From Planktomarina sp. (GTDB lineage Bacteria; Pseudomonadota; Alphaproteobacteria; Rhodobacterales; Rhodobacteraceae), in NCBI GenBank assembly GCA_016780825.1, contig JADHLF010000027.1, positions 1 to 33,417 on the forward strand: 33,417 nt of DNA. Direction: 5' to 3'. Position 1 is the first letter of the stretch. Each line of letters begins with the position of its first letter. The notes under the pieces were generated by a model, which was not told where the DNA came from, ran no database searches, and worked only from the letters and a program-made list of their open reading frames with translations. The position numbers and the translations under genes are program-made. This document shows, piece after piece, positions 31,137 through 33,417 of this stretch.

Positions 31137-31720
31137 CCCGCCTCTGTTTTCCCGCGCCTATCAAAGCGGATTGCGGCATAAAGGACATGGGTGCGCCAGC
31201 GCCCCGCGATTTGCAGATAACTCTGCGCCACGCCTTCATATTTAAAGCCGCAGCTCTCCAGCAACCCGCGTGAGGCTTGATTTTCAGGCAAGCAGGCCGC
31301 TTCAATTCGGCTGAGATCCAGCTTGCGATACGCATGGGCCACCAGCCCTGTGACCGCCTCACGCATATAGCCTTGGCGCGCGAATCTCTCTCCGGTCCAA
31401 TATCCCAAAGTGCCCGCCTGAGCCGGGCCTCGGCGGATATTGTCCAATGTGACCGCCCCAACCAGCGCTTGATCGGTCTTGCGGACCAAAAATAAAGGGC
31501 AACCAGAGCCATTTTTGATGGCGCGCTGTGCCCAATAGACCCGCGCTGTAAAGTTACGCCGGGTCAAATGCTCCTCTGACCAAACCGGGTCCCAAGGAGA
31601 CAGGAAATCACGACTGTCGCTGCGCAGATCCACCCAAGCGCGAAAGTCATTGTGTTGAGGTAGCCGCAAGATCAGCCGGTCCGTCTCGCACACAGGCTTG
31701 GAATTACGGGTAAACATCAC
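31133..31720 (-). CDS. GNAT family N-acetyltransferase (RimJ/RimL-like)
   Basis: The 195-residue protein resembles RimJ/RimL ribosomal-protein acetyltransferases. It has CETDRLILRLPQHNDFRAWV at the N-terminus, LGYWTGERFARQGYMREAV as the acetyl-CoA loop and ACLPENQASRGLLESCGFKY at the C-terminal motif. Its target, perhaps a ribosomal protein N-terminus, is inferred. It begins at a GTG immediately after the M16 peptidase stop (TGAGTG) or at an ATG one codon later, so translation is coupled. It is the last gene of the thrC/M16/GNAT run. Confidence 0.88.
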   Translation of the reverse strand: MMFTRNSKPVCETDRLILRLPQHNDFRAWVDLRSDSRDFLSPWDPVWSEEHLTRRNFTARVYWAQRAIKNGSGCPLFLVRKTDQALVGAVTLDNIRRGPAQAGTLGYWTGERFARQGYMREAVTGLVAHAYRKLDLSRIEAACLPENQASRGLLESCGFKYEGVAQSYLQIAGRWRTHVLYAAIRFDRRGKTEAG

Positions 31721-32983
31721 TCACGCCACCAATCTGGCCTGTAGTGCCGCGATATCGGGCGCATCGCTCACCGGTCCATAAAGCGCCATAGCCGCGGGGG
31801 CACCACCGGACATCGCCCCTGCATAGCTGCGCACGGCTTCAACACTGACCGCATCGATTTGCGCCACGACCTCTTCCAAAACCGGAATGCGATCCCAAAT
31901 CGAGAGCATCCGCGCCAGACGTTCCGCCCGCGCAGAGGGGCTTTCCAGCCCCATCAGCATACCGGCTTTCATCTGGGCCCGCGCCCGGGCGACTTCAACT
32001 TCGCTCATATCTTCTGCGGCGCGTTTCAGCTCATCTATGGTAATATGAGCCAAATCAGCCAATTTGTCGTCAGAGGTCCCGGCATAGAGTGTCAGTGTAC
32101 CCGTATCGAAATAGGCGCCAGCACTGGCGAAAATCGAATAGCACAGGCCACGTTTTTCCCGCACCTCTTGAAAAAGCCGAGACGACATGCCGCCCCCAAA
32201 GGCCGTGGAGAAAATCTGCGCCGTGTAGATATCGGGATCTTTGTAATTTGGGCTTTCAAAAGACAATGCAAAATGCGCCTGCTCAAGATCTTTCACGCGG
32301 CGCATTTCTCCGCCCTGAAATTGCGCCGGTGTCACCAGTGACTGCACTCGCGGGGTCAAATCTCCAAAAATATCCTCACACTGCCGCAAAATTTCCGCAT
32401 GATCCACCGCTCCGGCCGCCGCCAGAACCATTTGATCTGGGCTATAATTCTCACGGACAAATTGCGACAAATCTGTTCGTTGGAATTGCGCCACCCGCTC
32501 TTCAGGGCCTAGGATAGATCGCCCAATGGCCTGATTGGGATAGCAAACCTCTTGCAGCCAATCAAAGATAATATCATCTGGTGTGTCCAGCGCTTGCCCA
32601 ATCTCAGAGAGGATCACCCCGCGCTCGACTTCAATCTCAGCCGGGTCAAAAATCGAATTGAGCACAATATCTGAAATGACATCCAAGGCCAAAGGGACAT
32701 CGCCCTGCAGGACCCGCGCATAATAGGCGGTCATCTCGCGGCTTGTATAGGCATTGATATACCCGCCCACATCCTCAATCGCCTCGGCAATTTGCACCGA
32801 ACTGCGGCGCACTGTCCCCTTAAAGGCCATATGCTCAAGAAAATGCGCAATGCCGTTTTGTTCGATGCGCTCATGGCGGCCGCCGGCGTTGACCCATATG
32901 CCCACAGAGGCCGATTTCAGCCCCGGCATATGTTCGGTGACGATGCGAAAGCCATTTTTCAGGCGATGGGTTTGGACGGTCAA
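31721..32983 (-). CDS. M16 family zinc metallopeptidase (processing-peptidase-like)
   Basis: This 420-residue protein carries the inverted zinc motif HFLEH (His47, Glu50, His51) and the third ligand Glu127 at the standard spacing, with a second inactive-type half downstream. The length and GGRHERIEQNGIAHFLEHMA match the mitochondrial processing-peptidase-like branch found in alphaproteobacteria. No signal peptide is seen, and the natural substrate is unknown. It starts with a TTG whose TTGA overlaps the thrC stop, and it is directly followed by a GNAT gene; all three appear to be translated as one unit. Confidence 0.92.
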   Translation of the reverse strand: MTVQTHRLKNGFRIVTEHMPGLKSASVGIWVNAGGRHERIEQNGIAHFLEHMAFKGTVRRSSVQIAEAIEDVGGYINAYTSREMTAYYARVLQGDVPLALDVISDIVLNSIFDPAEIEVERGVILSEIGQALDTPDDIIFDWLQEVCYPNQAIGRSILGPEERVAQFQRTDLSQFVRENYSPDQMVLAAAGAVDHAEILRQCEDIFGDLTPRVQSLVTPAQFQGGEMRRVKDLEQAHFALSFESPNYKDPDIYTAQIFSTAFGGGMSSRLFQEVREKRGLCYSIFASAGAYFDTGTLTLYAGTSDDKLADLAHITIDELKRAAEDMSEVEVARARAQMKAGMLMGLESPSARAERLARMLSIWDRIPVLEEVVAQIDAVSVEAVRSYAGAMSGGAPAAMALYGPVSDAPDIAALQARLVA

Positions 32984-33417
32984 AGGGCTATACGCTCGCG
33001 AATTAGGGATTTCATAAGTTGTAAATCATTAGGCATTTCAGTCACGCGCTCATCGCGCTCAAACAAGTCCGCCAGCCAGCGCGGCAAGGCCGGCCGCAGA
33101 CCCATGGCCGCCTCCACAGCGTCAGGGAATTTTGCCGGATGTGCCGTTGCCAGCGTGATCATTGGGGAGCTTCCCAAATGTTCCTCAGCCACTTTCACCC
33201 CTACGGCGGAATGTGGACAGAGCACTTCGCCGGTGGCGGCAAAGAAGGTTTGGATGGTGGCGCTGGTTTGCTCATCGGAGCTGCGGCCACTGTCAAAATG
33301 CGCGCGCAGGGCTTGTAAGGCCCCCTGGCTGATGCCGAAACCGCCCTGCTTCATCTCTCCCATCAGCTGCGCCACAGCCGCGCCATCTCGGTCATAGGCA
33401 TCAAAGAGCGCCCGCTC
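32980..33417 (-). CDS. thrC: Threonine synthase, C-terminal part (start off window)
   Basis: The frame is open to the right edge and encodes the last 145 residues of a threonine synthase of the long bacterial type, which converts O-phosphohomoserine to threonine with PLP. Visible parts are MGEMKQGGFGI, then EVLCPHSAVGVKVAEEHL and PMITLATAHPAKFPDAVEAA, the conserved C-terminal segments; the PLP lysine lies beyond the edge. Its TGA overlaps the TTG start of the M16 peptidase gene. No start is assigned because the upstream part is missing. Confidence 0.93.
   Translation of the reverse strand, partial: ERALFDAYDRDGAAVAQLMGEMKQGGFGISQGALQALRAHFDSGRSSDEQTSATIQTFFAATGEVLCPHSAVGVKVAEEHLGSSPMITLATAHPAKFPDAVEAAMGLRPALPRWLADLFERDERVTEMPNDLQLMKSLIRERIAL

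Overview
The window reads as chromosomal DNA of an alphaproteobacterium, most likely a marine Rhodobacterales (Roseobacter-group) species. This is inferred from gene content and protein style: an aerobic benzoyl-CoA (box) cluster, a thrC / M16 peptidase / GNAT run, EI-Ntr directly behind lysC, gatC-gatA without gatB, and a type-A RNase P RNA beside rpmG. No search could be run, so the placement is by recognition only. Base composition is moderately GC-rich, with AT-rich leaders in front of boxC, the XRE/qor pair and the TIR gene.

Layout. 1-3.7 kb (minus): benzoate catabolism. A benzoate-CoA ligase, an alpha/beta hydrolase and a DUF309 protein are joined by two 4-nt GTGA overlaps, followed after a 143-nt AT-rich leader by boxC, which runs off the left edge. 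3.8-5.8 kb (minus): mgtE and 5-formyl-THF cyclo-ligase, whose junction carries an exact 17-bp tandem duplication. 5.9-9.8 kb: guaD (plus) faces a minus operon of an XRE regulator broken by an in-frame TGA, a HisN-like phosphatase and an 8-oxoguanine-deaminase-like amidohydrolase. 10.1-12.1 kb (plus): a quinone-oxidoreductase-like MDR protein and a Bax-inhibitor-1 family membrane protein, closed by a clear terminator. 12.1-17.5 kb: rpmG, RNase P RNA, an AmpD-like amidase, an excalibur lipoprotein, gatA, gatC and tadA (all minus), then rluB (plus). 17.5-20.1 kb (minus): modABC molybdate importer. 20.1-24.6 kb (plus): a Nudix hydrolase, a DUF1178 protein, lysC and ptsP. 24.7-26.5 kb (minus): a solitary pentapeptide-repeat/TIR protein, the clearest accessory gene here. 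26.6-33.4 kb: a GNAT, a flavin reductase, a SulP transporter, mtnP-apt for methylthioadenosine and adenine salvage, then a coupled thrC / M16 protease / GNAT run with thrC cut by the right edge.

How the parts connect. Benzoate is activated to its CoA thioester and channelled into the box ring-cleavage route. Guanine and 8-oxoguanine are deaminated by separate enzymes, and MTA is split to adenine that Apt recycles. Guanine deamination gives xanthine, whose usual oxidase is a molybdoenzyme, so modABC is compatible with the purine genes although not linked to them.

No CRISPR array, transposase, integrase or tRNA gene was seen. The best candidate for something undescribed is the 602-residue pentapeptide/TIR protein with an unrecognised helical C-terminal half. 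Other points worth a look are the interrupted XRE regulator, the TGCA-type inverted repeats around the box genes, the duplicated mgtE/cyclo-ligase junction, and the inverted repeats beside the rnpB and Bax-inhibitor promoters.
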